Part shown: in pieces, positions 1 through 9,227 of the stretch | How the letters are laid out: each line of letters opens with the position of its first letter | How positions within the stretch are numbered: the first letter of the stretch is position 1 | From: Psychromonas sp. B3M02 | GTDB lineage: Bacteria; Pseudomonadota; Gammaproteobacteria; Enterobacterales; Psychromonadaceae | Length of the DNA stretch: 45,509 bases | Direction: 5' to 3' | Assembly: GCF_003318165.1 (NCBI RefSeq) | Contig: NZ_QOCB01000136.1 | Coordinates: 1-45,509 of the forward strand | Made by a program: the position numbers and the translations under genes | Notes under the pieces: generated by a model | Told to the model about the DNA's origin: nothing | Databases searched by the model: none | Seen by the model: only the letters and a program-made list of their open reading frames with translations

Positions 1-105
1 AAATAGGTAATCCATTGAAATGTAAAGTGTTAAAAATTAATTAAAAAGTAGTACTTTATGTACTGTAAATTTAATCGACAAAATTAGTTAACTAAATACT
101 ATTAA

Positions 106-687
106 TTAACTTAAATTATCCGTAATCAAAACCTCTCTCATTAATCTGTGATGGTCATTATGATTAAATTCATTACCATAAATATCTAATATCATATGTT
201 GTGAATATTGTAATTTATCACCAGAAAGAGTCATCTTTTTTTGCAATGATTTTGTTGATGCCTTTGTTTGTAAAAATGCAGATTCGGTAATTGGCCAATT
301 AGGACAATTTAAACGAGCTTCAACTTCAAATACAGTTGAGCGTTTTGTGATTGCTTTACCGCCAGCAAGCACAGAAAGCCCTCGGGGTATGGTCAAAGAG
401 TTGATAACATTCTCAGTACCTTGCTCCCATAACCAGTAACCCACTTCACGATGAATGATTTTTCCCGTCGAGCTTCTTTGTACTAACTGAGTGTATTGTA
501 CTGCGCTCAACGTTTGTTCTTCGGCATTAGATGTTTCACCTGCTTCTATAAAAACAAGCGTTTCAAAGTAGTCATTAAGTTCTGTAGACCCATCTGCTTC
601 GGGGGATTTATCTTTACCTTTATTGCCTTTCCATGTACCAATTAACCCAGCTAATGGTCCGTAATCGATTGGGTCTTGCTCCTGCAT
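106..687 (-). CDS. Nitrobindin-like heme-binding beta-barrel protein
   Basis: A 193-residue protein of the FABP-like/THAP4-type heme-binding beta-barrel family (nitrobindin relatives, formerly DUF1794). The N-terminal GPLAGLIGTWKGNKGKD matches the family's G-x-W-x-G-x-G signature, and a His-rich stretch near the C-terminus (FNHNDHHRLMR, about residues 173-183) sits where the family carries its axial heme ligand. There is no signal peptide, so it is probably cytoplasmic. In nitrobindins the barrel holds ferric heme b and reacts with NO or peroxynitrite; for this protein that is inference. It stands alone, with the same-strand membrane-protein gene about 160 bp upstream. Family assignment is good, role uncertain. 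Confidence 0.72.
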   Translation of the reverse strand: MQEQDPIDYGPLAGLIGTWKGNKGKDKSPEADGSTELNDYFETLVFIEAGETSNAEEQTLSAVQYTQLVQRSSTGKIIHREVGYWLWEQGTENVINSLTIPRGLSVLAGGKAITKRSTVFEVEARLNCPNWPITESAFLQTKASTKSLQKKMTLSGDKLQYSQHMILDIYGNEFNHNDHHRLMREVLITDNLS

Positions 688-847
688 ATTGTTGCCTTTT
701 ATTATTAATAATTTTTTGTGGGGAAGGTTTTGAGCAGAATTATATATAAATATCAGGAGCTTTAGTAGAAATTACTACTTTAGTGTAGTGGCAGAATGAA
801 TGACTGGTAAGCAGTTATTTAACACTAACTACTTACCACCAATTCAA

Positions 848-1459
848 TTACCCATTGATGGTTTGTCTTCTTTTTTGATAAGCACTGATAACCAACTCAA
901 TAGCTGACAATAAGATGAGGGTATAACCTAAGGTTTCTGTGCCCTCTTCTACAATATTTTTAACGATACGGACATATTGTTCGCCCATCACAGCCTGCCA
1001 AAATGAACCTCGTCCCATTAGTCGTGAAAACGCTACAAGCGTAATAAACCCAGATAAGAACACACCATAACTTGGCAGAGTAGTGTAGGCTTTTAAAGCC
1101 TTATATATCTGTGATAACTGACCTCGTAATGAACATATTAACGCGATGAAAATCATACATACCAAGATCTGCCAAGCACCATCAAATACATGATGATCCA
1201 ATAACGAGTCAGACTCTCTAACAAACATCATCGCTAATAACGCAGCTAATATTTTACCAATAATATTTGATGCATTATCTAACTTAGCTGCCCATAGAAA
1301 CAACATACAACTACTGAAAGTTAATAGGTCTTGAAGATGTTCAGTCAATGTATGTTCGCTATATTGAGCATGAGTATGAAGTTGGTAACCTTCCATATCG
1401 ATCAATATTGCCACTACAGAAACAACGATTAAATAGAGTAAAGCGCGAAGTAAAAACAT
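848..1459 (-). CDS. Unidentified multi-pass inner-membrane protein
   Basis: A 203-residue protein that I do not recognise. It opens with a hydrophobic helix (about residues 4-20), has further membrane-length hydrophobic stretches near 45-60, 64-80, 95-112, 130-147 and 178-195, and ends in a short basic tail (QKRRQT). A charged loop, EEGTETLGY, precedes the last helix. This suggests five or six transmembrane segments with a positive-inside C-terminus. There is no transporter signature or catalytic motif I can name. A 686-bp spacer separates it from the upstream ABC operon, so it is probably transcribed alone. Conservation at protein level is plausible but unproven here. Confidence 0.6.
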   Translation of the reverse strand: MFLLRALLYLIVVSVVAILIDMEGYQLHTHAQYSEHTLTEHLQDLLTFSSCMLFLWAAKLDNASNIIGKILAALLAMMFVRESDSLLDHHVFDGAWQILVCMIFIALICSLRGQLSQIYKALKAYTTLPSYGVFLSGFITLVAFSRLMGRGSFWQAVMGEQYVRIVKNIVEEGTETLGYTLILLSAIELVISAYQKRRQTING

Positions 1460-2145
1460 AAATAGGGTCTGCCATGATGATTTTCATCTCACATATTTAA
1501 TGAGATGAATGAGTTAAAAATTGATTTCGTATAGCTCAAAAGCCTATTAACGATCTCAACAGCACAAATTTATAAATTACACTTTTAAAATACCAATCAT
1601 GTTCAATAACGTCTCTATCACGTAAGGAGTTAACCTAAGTTAAGATAGTTAAGTGGTAGAATACAATTGTATAAACAAGCAATCTTCAGAGATAACTTTA
1701 ATAGTAAATTACTCTTTTTCTAATAAGATTGCCCTGAACCTATGAGGGGAAACTCTTAACGTTGCGACTTTATCAACACCATTAATGACTTAATCTACAT
1801 TCATTGAATATAGATTAGTGGTTTAATGTTTTTGACAAGTGTTTTACTGAAATAGAATTAATTTATTAATGATGAAAGAATGGTTTTATATTCTTTAATT
1901 CTCATCAAGTTAAACTCATTAATCCTTTAATGATGATTTAATACCGCTATGCTAACTATATTAAATAATAGAAGTTGCTTGCTTTATAAAGCCTAATTAA
2001 TAAAGCGCGAGATTATAACAAGAGAGAAAAAGTAATAAAGCTATTTTAACAAAGTAATAACATTATTCTTTGTAAAGAATAATAAGCAGAAACCTTGGAT
2101 GGAAATGCCTAAAGCTACCCCAGAGTAGAGGTAGCTTAGAATAGA
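1460..2145. other. 686-bp spacer without a recognisable gene
   Basis: AT-rich intergenic DNA between the membrane-protein gene and the ABC-transporter operon. No open frame of convincing composition is seen. It contains three inverted repeats: a 7+4 bp hairpin at 1791-1817, a 22-bp near-perfect palindrome at 2062-2083, and the operon terminator hairpin at 2112-2137. The hairpin at 1791-1817 is followed by a run of Ts about 10 nt further on, so a small RNA cannot be excluded, but nothing identifies one. Confidence 0.5.
2112..2137 (-). terminator. Terminator hairpin of the amino acid ABC operon
   Basis: An 8-bp inverted repeat (AAGCTACC / GGTAGCTT) with a 10-nt loop lies 9 nt beyond the ATPase gene's stop on the - strand. 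A weak extension pairs CT with AG outside a one-base bulge. The U-tract is poor (TAGGCATTTCC), so termination may be inefficient. Confidence 0.5.
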
Positions 2146-2886
2146 TTAATGTTGCTTTAAAGCTCGCTTAACAAAGGCTTTAGTTCGTTCATTTTCAGGA
2201 TTAGAAAATATCTGTTGAGGTGTGCCCTGCTCTACAATGTAACCATCTTCCATAAAGATCACTCGGTCCGCGACCTCTTTAGCAAATTGCATTTCGTGGG
2301 TCACCACAATCATGGTTTGTTTCTCGAAAGCTAATTGTTTCATCACCGCTAATACTTCATCAACCCATTCTGGATCTAACGCTGACGTTGGCTCATCAAA
2401 TAAGATGACTTCACCTTTTGCTGCCATTGCACGTGCAATACCAACACGTTGTTGTTGTCCACCCGATAACTGTGAAGGATAAGCATTAAGTTTTTCGGCT
2501 AAACCTACTTTTACTAAAATAGTTTCAGCTGTTGATAATGCTTGCTGCTTAGGAACCTTCCAAACAGTAATCAAACTTTCGGCTACATTTTGTAATGCCG
2601 TTTTGTTTGCAAATAAAGAATAATTTTGAAATACAAAACTACTTTGTTTACGTAATGCAGTAACATCTTTGGCTTTATGATCCACCGCGTCGATACTCGC
2701 CGGCCCAATAGTGATTATACCTGTAGTCGGTGTTTCCAGATAATTTAGGCAACGTAGTAATGTAGATTTACCCGTCCCTGATGGGCCGATAATCACTACA
2801 ATTTCACCTTTAGCAACTTCAAAGTTTATCTCTTTGAGCACGGCTAAATCACCAAATTTTTTACCTAATTTAGACACGTTGATCAT
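2146..2886 (-). CDS. Polar amino acid ABC transporter ATP-binding protein
   Basis: ATPase of a polar amino acid (PAAT) importer, 246 residues, the usual length for the GlnQ/TcyN type. Walker A is GPSGTGKST (about residues 34-42), the Q-loop lies in FVFQNYSLF, the ABC signature is LSGGQQQR, Walker B is VILFDEP and the switch His is in VVTHEM. It is the last gene of a three-gene operon: binding protein, permease, ATPase. Only 2 bp separate it from the permease gene. It powers uptake across the inner membrane. Substrate is inferred from the binding protein (cystine-like), so tcyN is possible but not claimed. Confidence 0.93.
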   Translation of the reverse strand: MINVSKLGKKFGDLAVLKEINFEVAKGEIVVIIGPSGTGKSTLLRCLNYLETPTTGIITIGPASIDAVDHKAKDVTALRKQSSFVFQNYSLFANKTALQNVAESLITVWKVPKQQALSTAETILVKVGLAEKLNAYPSQLSGGQQQRVGIARAMAAKGEVILFDEPTSALDPEWVDEVLAVMKQLAFEKQTMIVVTHEMQFAKEVADRVIFMEDGYIVEQGTPQQIFSNPENERTKAFVKRALKQH

Positions 2887-2888
2887 AA

Positions 2889-3560
2889 TTAATAAGCCTT
2901 ATTAAGTCTGTATTCTAATAAATGTTGAATACGCGTGAAGAAGATAACGACTACCCAGTAAATCACTGCAACAGCTAAGAAACTTTCAAAAAATTTAAAG
3001 CTAGAAGAGGCTTCCATTTGCGCTTTTGCCATAATTTCAGCGACACCAAGAGTGAAGGCTAAAGAGGTACTTTTAATCATATCGATAAAGTAATTCATTA
3101 AAGATGGGGTCGCTACACGTGATGCTTGAGGTAATATAACGCGTTTCATAGCCTGTAAGCGTGTCATACCAATACTAAGACAGGCTTCCATTTGCGATTT
3201 ATCAATGCCTAAGATAGCTGCTCGAATACTTTCTGCCATGTATGCAGAGAAATGTAATGACAGACCAATAATAGCGGCAGTAAATGCATCCATACCGACA
3301 AAGATAGGCATGAACTGTGGAAAACCATAATACAGAAGAAATAACTGTACTAATAAAGGTGTACCACGAAAAAATGAAATATAAAGTGACGCAAGGTGTT
3401 GAATAAAAGCAATTTTAAATACTCGCACTAGCGCTAAACCAAGCGCGAGTATTAATGCAAATAAGAACCCCCAAAGTGCCATTTCCATTGTTACCCCAAG
3501 ATACTTAAGTAAAATGGGCATTAATTCAATTATGTATTGAAGATCAAAAGAACTTTGCAT
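2889..3560 (-). CDS. Polar amino acid ABC transporter permease
   Basis: A 223-residue inner-membrane permease of the HisM/GlnP/TcyL type. It shows the family's early segment [17 protein letters not shown] (about residues 63-79) and the EAA loop, seen as [22 protein letters not shown] (about residues 130-151), which docks on the ATPase. About five transmembrane helices are visible. It follows the binding-protein gene by 25 bp and precedes the ATPase by 2 bp, so the three are one transcript. A single permease gene implies a homodimeric channel. Confidence 0.92.
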   Translation of the reverse strand: MQSSFDLQYIIELMPILLKYLGVTMEMALWGFLFALILALGLALVRVFKIAFIQHLASLYISFFRGTPLLVQLFLLYYGFPQFMPIFVGMDAFTAAIIGLSLHFSAYMAESIRAAILGIDKSQMEACLSIGMTRLQAMKRVILPQASRVATPSLMNYFIDMIKSTSLAFTLGVAEIMAKAQMEASSSFKFFESFLAVAVIYWVVVIFFTRIQHLLEYRLNKAY

Positions 3561-3585
3561 AAAAACGACTCTTTAAGGATTAATA

Positions 3586-4344
3586 TTATTGTGTAATGTC
3601 TGTACCGAACCACTTATTAGAAATCTCAGCTAATTTACCGTCAGCGCGCATTGATGCTAAAGCAGTATTAACTTGATCACGAATAGCTAATTGAGATGGT
3701 TTGTTTAAGAATGGCATCGCATTTTTAATTTCTTCAAATGGGTGACCAGCTAATTGTAATGGTAAACCCGCTTCTTTAATTAATTGAACTGAAGATACGC
3801 GATCCATCACAAATGCATCAGCACGACCTAAAGCAACATCTTGCTCGATACCTGTATCGTAAGTCACGATATTGATTTCGTTGTTAATATCGTATTTACG
3901 CAGTACTTCTTCAAAGTTACTACCTAGGTTAACAGCTACTTTTTTACCTTTAAGGTCTTCGATACCTTGAATATCATCGCGGCCTTTACGAACTGTAACC
4001 TGAACACCGTCAATCACGTAAGGTGTTGAGAATGCATATTTAGCAGTACGTGCTTCAGTAATAGTGATTTGGTTAGAGATAGTATCGATATGACCTGCTT
4101 CTAACATACCAAATAAACCAGAAAAACTTGCTGTTACATATTCAACTTTGTAATCTGAACGTTTTGCAATTTCATTCCATACATCAACTTCAAAGCCTTG
4201 TAGTTTATCTTGCTTAGAGAATGTGAATGGGAAGTAACGACCAGACATACCTACTTTCACAGTTTCTTGTGCAAATGCAGGAACAGTTAATAAACTACTT
4301 GCTGCTACGAAAGCAATCAGCGCCTTTTTAAAAAATAATTTCAT
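3586..4344 (-). CDS. Amino acid ABC transporter binding protein, cystine-type
   Basis: A 252-residue periplasmic binding protein of the SBP_bac_3 family with a clear signal peptide ending AFA at about residue 25. GRYFPFTF, the GFEVDVWNEIAKR segment, the ITITEARTAKYAFSTPY segment and DLKGKKVAVNLGSNFEEVLR are closest, from memory, to L-cystine binding proteins such as E. coli FliY/TcyJ and Bacillus TcyA; the substrate is therefore inferred. First gene of the operon, preceded by a 514-bp spacer that should carry its promoter. Expected role: capture of cystine or a related polar amino acid in the periplasm. Confidence 0.88.
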   Translation of the reverse strand: MKLFFKKALIAFVAASSLLTVPAFAQETVKVGMSGRYFPFTFSKQDKLQGFEVDVWNEIAKRSDYKVEYVTASFSGLFGMLEAGHIDTISNQITITEARTAKYAFSTPYVIDGVQVTVRKGRDDIQGIEDLKGKKVAVNLGSNFEEVLRKYDINNEINIVTYDTGIEQDVALGRADAFVMDRVSSVQLIKEAGLPLQLAGHPFEEIKNAMPFLNKPSQLAIRDQVNTALASMRADGKLAEISNKWFGTDITQ

Positions 4345-4858
4345 AGTAATCCCTATATAGGTGGTGTTTCCAATATGCTAATTAAGATCCATCTATTTTC
4401 AGTAGCAAGACAATTATCTTTAACAACTAAAAATTACCTTTAATTACCGTTATTGGGTTAGCTATAGTAAAAGTGTCATTAAACCTATCTATTATTGTTT
4501 AATGAGATAATTATTATTCCAATAATCAAACTAGCGATATTAATAGAAAGCGAGTTAAACCTTTAATAACCGACTATCTAACTTTTATACCTAGACAGTT
4601 TGTTACTATTAACACAATCTTTGTTTATTAATTGAACTAAATGATTATTTGTCAGAAAAACAGCCAAATTCTACCGTAAAATCAATATTAAAATCATCAA
4701 AATAATTGATTCTAAAGCAAAACACAGCCATTCAACTGGAAATGTGTTGCGAATAGTAAACTACTCTTGCACCCCTGTCGTTTAAGATTTTATAACTTAA
4801 TGTTATATAATAGAGAGTTAGCCCTGCTCTGCTAGAGAATAGAACAATTTATCAGCAC
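4345..4858. other. 514-bp spacer: promoter region of the ABC operon
   Basis: AT-rich DNA between the ABC binding-protein gene (leftward) and the end of the GST gene. I see no gene. It should carry the ABC operon promoter and the GST terminator, but no hairpin with a U-tract is convincing. A distorted sigma-54-like match at 4377-4392 is judged too weak to call. Confidence 0.45.
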
Positions 4859-5461
4859 TTAGCCAATAGCAATATAATCTGCATGATTTTTTATACGTGA
4901 GATCCAAGCCAAAATCGCCGGATAACCATTTAAATTAAAGCCGCCTTCATAGGCCACGTGCGTATAAGCAAACAAACAAATATCAGCAATACTAAAATCA
5001 TCGCCGACTAAATAGGGATAATCTTGCAACCTTACTTCCATCACGCCTAAAGCTTTATTACCGCCCGCTTGTTTACCCGCTAACTCCTCAAGTCGGTCTG
5101 CTGGGCTGCCTAGGTATTTATGAATAAAACGTGCTACGGCAATGTACGGCTCATGGCTATATTGTTCAAAGAACATCCATTGCATGCAAATTGCTTGTTG
5201 ATATTGAGTTTCAGGAAACAATTCACTTTGTTGTGCTAAATAATAAAGAATAGCGTTGGATTCAGATAAAAATTGTTGATCTTCGGTGACGAGTAACGGG
5301 ATCTTTGCGTTGGGGTTCATGGCTAAAAAGCTATCTGTACGGGTTTCCCCTTTTAAAATATCAACCTCAACCCAATCATGCGGTATCTGTAATAAAGCAC
5401 ATAATAATTTCACTTTATAACAATTACCTGACAGGCTATCTCCGTATATGGTTATTGGCAT
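4859..5461 (-). CDS. Glutathione S-transferase family protein
   Basis: A 200-residue soluble protein with the GST fold: an N-terminal thioredoxin-like domain (about residues 1-78) and a helical C-terminal domain. The start ITIYGDSLSGNCYKVKL places Ser/Cys in the catalytic-loop position. The conserved cis-Pro is in AKIPLLV, and SESNAILYYLA contains the Glu-Ser pair that binds the gamma-glutamyl group. The C-terminal motif FSIADICLFAY is the family's folding N-cap box. It probably conjugates or reduces an unidentified substrate with glutathione. Single gene, with no partner in the immediate context. Confidence 0.88.
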   Translation of the reverse strand: MPITIYGDSLSGNCYKVKLLCALLQIPHDWVEVDILKGETRTDSFLAMNPNAKIPLLVTEDQQFLSESNAILYYLAQQSELFPETQYQQAICMQWMFFEQYSHEPYIAVARFIHKYLGSPADRLEELAGKQAGGNKALGVMEVRLQDYPYLVGDDFSIADICLFAYTHVAYEGGFNLNGYPAILAWISRIKNHADYIAIG

Positions 5462-5908
5462 ACTCTATCCTTAGGGTACTGTAGTACCGCACAATGACAC
5501 AAATCATAAATGAGCGTAGCTCTCCTGACCTTATCCTGGTAAAGAAAACACTAACAATAATGGATTACTCCAAGCATGGCGACAAAGCCTAAAATAAACA
5601 CGATGACAGCACTGTATGTTAATAATGCTTTAAGATCAAAATCCCCGTTACTTTACACTCATTCTGCGAACTTTTTTAATGGCTTAAAACTATTCAAACA
5701 AGCCACCAGCAGATAATTTTATTAGCCTATGCACAGGCTTTGTAATAAATAGAAAGTTCAAAGACAATTAGGATAATAAATAAAATAGGCGCTTTCTCAC
5801 ATTATCATAAGTATCAATAGATTAAATACTAAACTATGCGTTAAGAAACAATAAAACTGCACTGATTGAGGTAACTTATAGGCCTATTTTGAGTAAAGGG
5901 ATAATGTT
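5462..5908. other. 447-bp spacer before dctB
   Basis: Between the GST gene (leftward) and dctB (rightward). Apart from the possible small membrane-peptide remnant at 5551-5662 I see no gene. Promoters for both flanking genes must lie here, but no near-consensus -35/-10 pair stands out in the AT-rich sequence. Confidence 0.4.
5551..5662 (-). pseudogene. Possible remnant of a small single-pass membrane peptide
   Basis: A frame of 33 codons ending at 5551 encodes a hydrophilic start and one strong transmembrane segment (DLKALLTYSAVIVFILGF), but it has no start codon and is preceded by a stop. Moving one base upstream reaches an ATG at 5662 (MSVK), so a one-base frameshift would give a single-helix protein of about 37 residues. 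No strong ribosome binding site is seen. I do not recognise the family. It could be a broken small gene or chance. Confidence 0.25.
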
Positions 5909-7747
5909 GTGACAACTAATAATATGCCATTAGGACGCCGTATTAATACTTTATGTTTTTTATTATACTGCATTACCTTGGTTATTAGTCTCCACACACT
6001 ATGGCAAACCAGTTACCAGTCATTACAAATCAGCAACCAGCAACAATTAGAGCGCTTTAAACGTCACTTAGATAGCCAACTTGGACACTACGCGTTTATT
6101 CCGCAGTTATTATCGGCACAGGATGTCATCTTTAACGCGTTTCAATACCCAAATAATCCATCTGTCATAGATAACATCAATAAACATCTGCAATCTATAA
6201 ATAACATCGTCACTGCGTCAGACACTTACTTACTTGATAAACATGGGACTACTATTGCAGCCAGTAATTGGCAAAAAGAGACTACTTTTATCGGCAACAA
6301 TTTCGACTTTCGTCCCTATTTCCAAGATGCAATACAAGGGCAGCGTGCGCAGTACTTTGCGTTAGGGTCTCGTTCAGGAAAACGAGGATACTATTTTTCC
6401 TATCCAATTAAGAATGAACAACAGGTGATTGGGGTTATCGTGGTCAAGATGGATCTGTCTTTAATTGAAAAGGATTGGATAGGCAAAGAGCAGGATTTTT
6501 TGGTTACCGATAACGATGGCATCGTATTTATTTCATCAAGAGCAGATTGGCTATTTCATAGTTTAAAACCTTTATCGAAACAACAGGTCAGAGCCATCAA
6601 TAATGAAAAACGTTACTTACAGCGCCCGATACCATCTTTACCACCTATTTATGGTGCATTAGATAAGCAAGCAAGTTTACTTACTTTAGCGAATAAACGC
6701 CCTTTCTCTAATTATTACTTATCCTTGTTCACTGTCTCTGAAGATAAGCAATGGACAGTAAGAGTCTTTGCGCCGATTGTCCCTATTATTATCGAACTAT
6801 TAATTTTAACCTTAATAATCACCTTGCTTTATTTACTCATCTATCTCTCTTTAATCATGGTTAAACAACAATTACATCGCCACCAAGAACAAGTGCGTTT
6901 AGAAGCGAAAGCAAAACAAACCTTAGAAATGACGGTATTAGAAAGAACGTCTGCGTTACAGGCGGAAATCGAAGAAAGACATAAAGCGGAAACAGCTTTA
7001 CGCTCAACTCAAAAAGAGCTTATACAATCAGCCAAACTCGCAGTATTAGGACAACTATCCACCAGCATAAGTCATGAATTAAATAACCCTCTCTCAGCCA
7101 TTCGCAGTTATGCTGATAACGCCATTGTTTATTTGGACAGAGACAAACTAGATAATGTTCATGAAAATTTAACGCGTATCACTTCCTTAACCGAACGTAT
7201 GGCCAAAATTAGTGCACAACTTAAATCTTTTGCGAGAAAATCCGATGGAGAATTACAAGTAGTCGCGTTACAGCCGGTAATTTTAGCGGCACAAGAGTTA
7301 CTTAAAGCGCAATTTAAAAGTCAACAAGTTGAATTGACATTAGATATGCCAACCACCTTCATTGAAGTTAAAGCTGACGCTATCCAACTAGAGCAAATTA
7401 TTATCAACCTACTCTCTAATGCTTTGCAATCCATGCAAGGTAGTCAGCAAAAACAAATAAAAGTAAGGCTTAGCTATAACGAAAATGAAGCGATCATCAA
7501 AGTACTGGATAAAGGTACAGGCATAGATAAAAACCACTTAGCACAGCTTTTTGAACCTTTTTTTACCACCAAAAAAACAGGATTAGGGTTAGGGCTTTCT
7601 ATTTCACAACAAATTATTAATAACATGCAAGGTAAATTAACTGCCCAAAATAGACAAGAGCAAGGCGCTGAGTTCACCATTAGCCTGCCAATCTATCTGT
7701 CCCTTAAAACAGTTAATGAAAGCAGCAGTAAGGAGCACGCTCAATGA
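5909..7747 (+). CDS. dctB: C4-dicarboxylate sensor histidine kinase DctB
   Basis: A 612-residue membrane sensor kinase. A first transmembrane helix (about residues 12-32) and a second (about 292-320) bracket a large periplasmic sensor region typical of the double-PDC/PAS DctB type. A coiled coil (about 325-370) leads to the kinase core with phosphoacceptor His389 in SISHELNNPLSAI, N-box NLLSNALQSM, G1 DKGTGID and G2 GLGLGLSI. GTG at 5909 is taken as the start because an AAGGG sequence lies 8 nt upstream; the ATG at 5924 lacks one. It overlaps dctD by 4 bp (ATGA). Expected role: sense external succinate, fumarate or malate and phosphorylate DctD. Confidence 0.9.
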   Translation: MTTNNMPLGRRINTLCFLLYCITLVISLHTLWQTSYQSLQISNQQQLERFKRHLDSQLGHYAFIPQLLSAQDVIFNAFQYPNNPSVIDNINKHLQSINNIVTASDTYLLDKHGTTIAASNWQKETTFIGNNFDFRPYFQDAIQGQRAQYFALGSRSGKRGYYFSYPIKNEQQVIGVIVVKMDLSLIEKDWIGKEQDFLVTDNDGIVFISSRADWLFHSLKPLSKQQVRAINNEKRYLQRPIPSLPPIYGALDKQASLLTLANKRPFSNYYLSLFTVSEDKQWTVRVFAPIVPIIIELLILTLIITLLYLLIYLSLIMVKQQLHRHQEQVRLEAKAKQTLEMTVLERTSALQAEIEERHKAETALRSTQKELIQSAKLAVLGQLSTSISHELNNPLSAIRSYADNAIVYLDRDKLDNVHENLTRITSLTERMAKISAQLKSFARKSDGELQVVALQPVILAAQELLKAQFKSQQVELTLDMPTTFIEVKADAIQLEQIIINLLSNALQSMQGSQQKQIKVRLSYNENEAIIKVLDKGTGIDKNHLAQLFEPFFTTKKTGLGLGLSISQQIINNMQGKLTAQNRQEQGAEFTISLPIYLSLKTVNESSSKEHAQ

Positions 7748-9072
7748 TATTTTTTATTGATGATGAAGAGGATATGCGCATCGCTCATCAACAAAGCTTT
7801 GCTTTAGCAGATATACAAGCACAATGTTTTGCTGACGCAGAATCCGCGTTAGTGGCAATGCAAAGCCACTCTCCCTTAATGATCATCTCCGATATTCGTT
7901 TACCTGGGATCACAGGTCTACAACTGTTAAATACAATACAGCAAAAAGACGCCGACTTACCCATTGTGTTAATTACCGGTCATGGTGATATCTCTATGGC
8001 AGTAGAAGCAATCAGAAATGGCGCTTATGATTTCATAGAAAAACCCTTTGCTTCAGATAGGTTAATAGAGATTACCCGTAAAGCCATTGAAAAAAGACAG
8101 TTAACCCTGGAAAACCGTGAATTAAAAAGGGCCCTACAAAGTAAAGATATATTAGGCCCTAGGATCATAGGCAATACACCAAGTATTGTTGCTTTAAAGC
8201 AGATGATCTGCCGAGTTGCTGATAGTCATGCGGATATTTTACTTTATGGTGAAACGGGGACAGGCAAAGAGTTAGTCGCGCGATCATTACACGAACAAAG
8301 CCAACGCAGTGAGCATAACTTTGTTGCAGTAAATTGTGGGGCAGTACCTGAAAACTTAATTGAGAGTGAGCTATATGGCCATGAAAAAGGCGCTTTTACC
8401 GGCGCAGAATCGCAACGCATAGGTAAATTCGAATATGCACAGGGAGGCACTCTATTTCTTGATGAGATTGAGTCTATGCCGATGCAAGCACAAGTTAGGT
8501 TGTTAAGAGTATTACAAGAGCGTACTTTAGAAAGAGTCGGCTCTAATAAAGCCATAGACTTAGATATCAGGATCATAGCAGCAACAAAAGTAGATTTAAA
8601 AGAAACCGAACATTTTCGACAAGATCTCTATTATCGCTTAAACATGGTCACTTTAGACTTACCGCCATTACGCCAACGTAAGGAAGATATTGCTCCACTG
8701 TTTCATCATTTCTTACTCGTCGCAGCAGCACGTTATGGAAAAGCAGCACCCGCGCTCCCCGCTGATTCGTTACAAGCCTTAATCAGTCATGATTGGCCTG
8801 GCAATGTCAGAGAATTAAGAAATGCCGCAGAGCGATTCATCTTATTAGGAAGTTTATCAGATTTGAATCAAGCCAATAATAACATTAACGCTGGCTTAAG
8901 TTTGTCTGAACAAGTTGAGGTATTTGAAAAGACCTTAATAGAGCAAGCCTTAAGTATCAATAATGGCTGTATTAAAGACACCATGGAAGCACTTACCTTA
9001 CCGCGTAAAACCTTATACGATAAAATGCAAAAACATGGCTTACAAAAGCAGAACTTTAAAAGTGAGGAGTAG
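7744..9072 (+). CDS. dctD: Sigma-54-dependent response regulator DctD
   Basis: A 442-residue NtrC-class activator. The receiver domain has phosphoacceptor Asp50 in MIISDIRLPG. The AAA+ domain has Walker A GETGTGKE (about 170) and GAFTGA (about 216), the loop that contacts sigma-54, then LFLDEI and the arginine-finger region. A Fis-type helix-turn-helix closes the protein (about 400-438). Translationally coupled to dctB. The obvious target is the sigma-54 promoter before dctP. Convergent with dctM and separated from it by a bidirectional terminator. Domain order, length and context all agree. Confidence 0.92.
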   Translation: MIFFIDDEEDMRIAHQQSFALADIQAQCFADAESALVAMQSHSPLMIISDIRLPGITGLQLLNTIQQKDADLPIVLITGHGDISMAVEAIRNGAYDFIEKPFASDRLIEITRKAIEKRQLTLENRELKRALQSKDILGPRIIGNTPSIVALKQMICRVADSHADILLYGETGTGKELVARSLHEQSQRSEHNFVAVNCGAVPENLIESELYGHEKGAFTGAESQRIGKFEYAQGGTLFLDEIESMPMQAQVRLLRVLQERTLERVGSNKAIDLDIRIIAATKVDLKETEHFRQDLYYRLNMVTLDLPPLRQRKEDIAPLFHHFLLVAAARYGKAAPALPADSLQALISHDWPGNVRELRNAAERFILLGSLSDLNQANNNINAGLSLSEQVEVFEKTLIEQALSINNGCIKDTMEALTLPRKTLYDKMQKHGLQKQNFKSEE

Positions 9073-9131
9073 AGTGAAATAGCGAGGAGTAAGAGGCAGT
9101 TACTTATTCTAATTACTTTTGTTAAATACAA

Positions 9132-9160
9132 AAATGCTGGAGTCATTAGCTCCAGCATTT
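9132..9160. terminator. Bidirectional terminator between dctD and dctM
   Basis: A perfect 11-bp inverted repeat (AAATGCTGGAG / CTCCAGCATTT) with a 7-nt loop sits between the convergent genes. The U-tract is better on the - strand (TTTTTG), so it best serves the dctPQM transcript, and it can also stop dctBD transcription. Confidence 0.8.
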
Positions 9161-9227
9161 ATTAACCACCAATATTAAAATAGACTTACTACACCCACTC
9201 AATAAGGTCTATTTAATAAAAAACTAG

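Noticed and set aside
1791-1817. Hairpin in the 686-bp spacer as a small-RNA terminator
   Set aside because: The nearest T-run is about 10 nt away and no promoter or conserved RNA body is visible upstream.
4377-4392. Possible sigma-54 element on the - strand upstream of the amino acid ABC operon (TGGATCTTAATTAGCA)
   Set aside because: GG and GC are correctly spaced, but three of the other conserved positions differ from consensus in very AT-rich DNA; chance is more likely.
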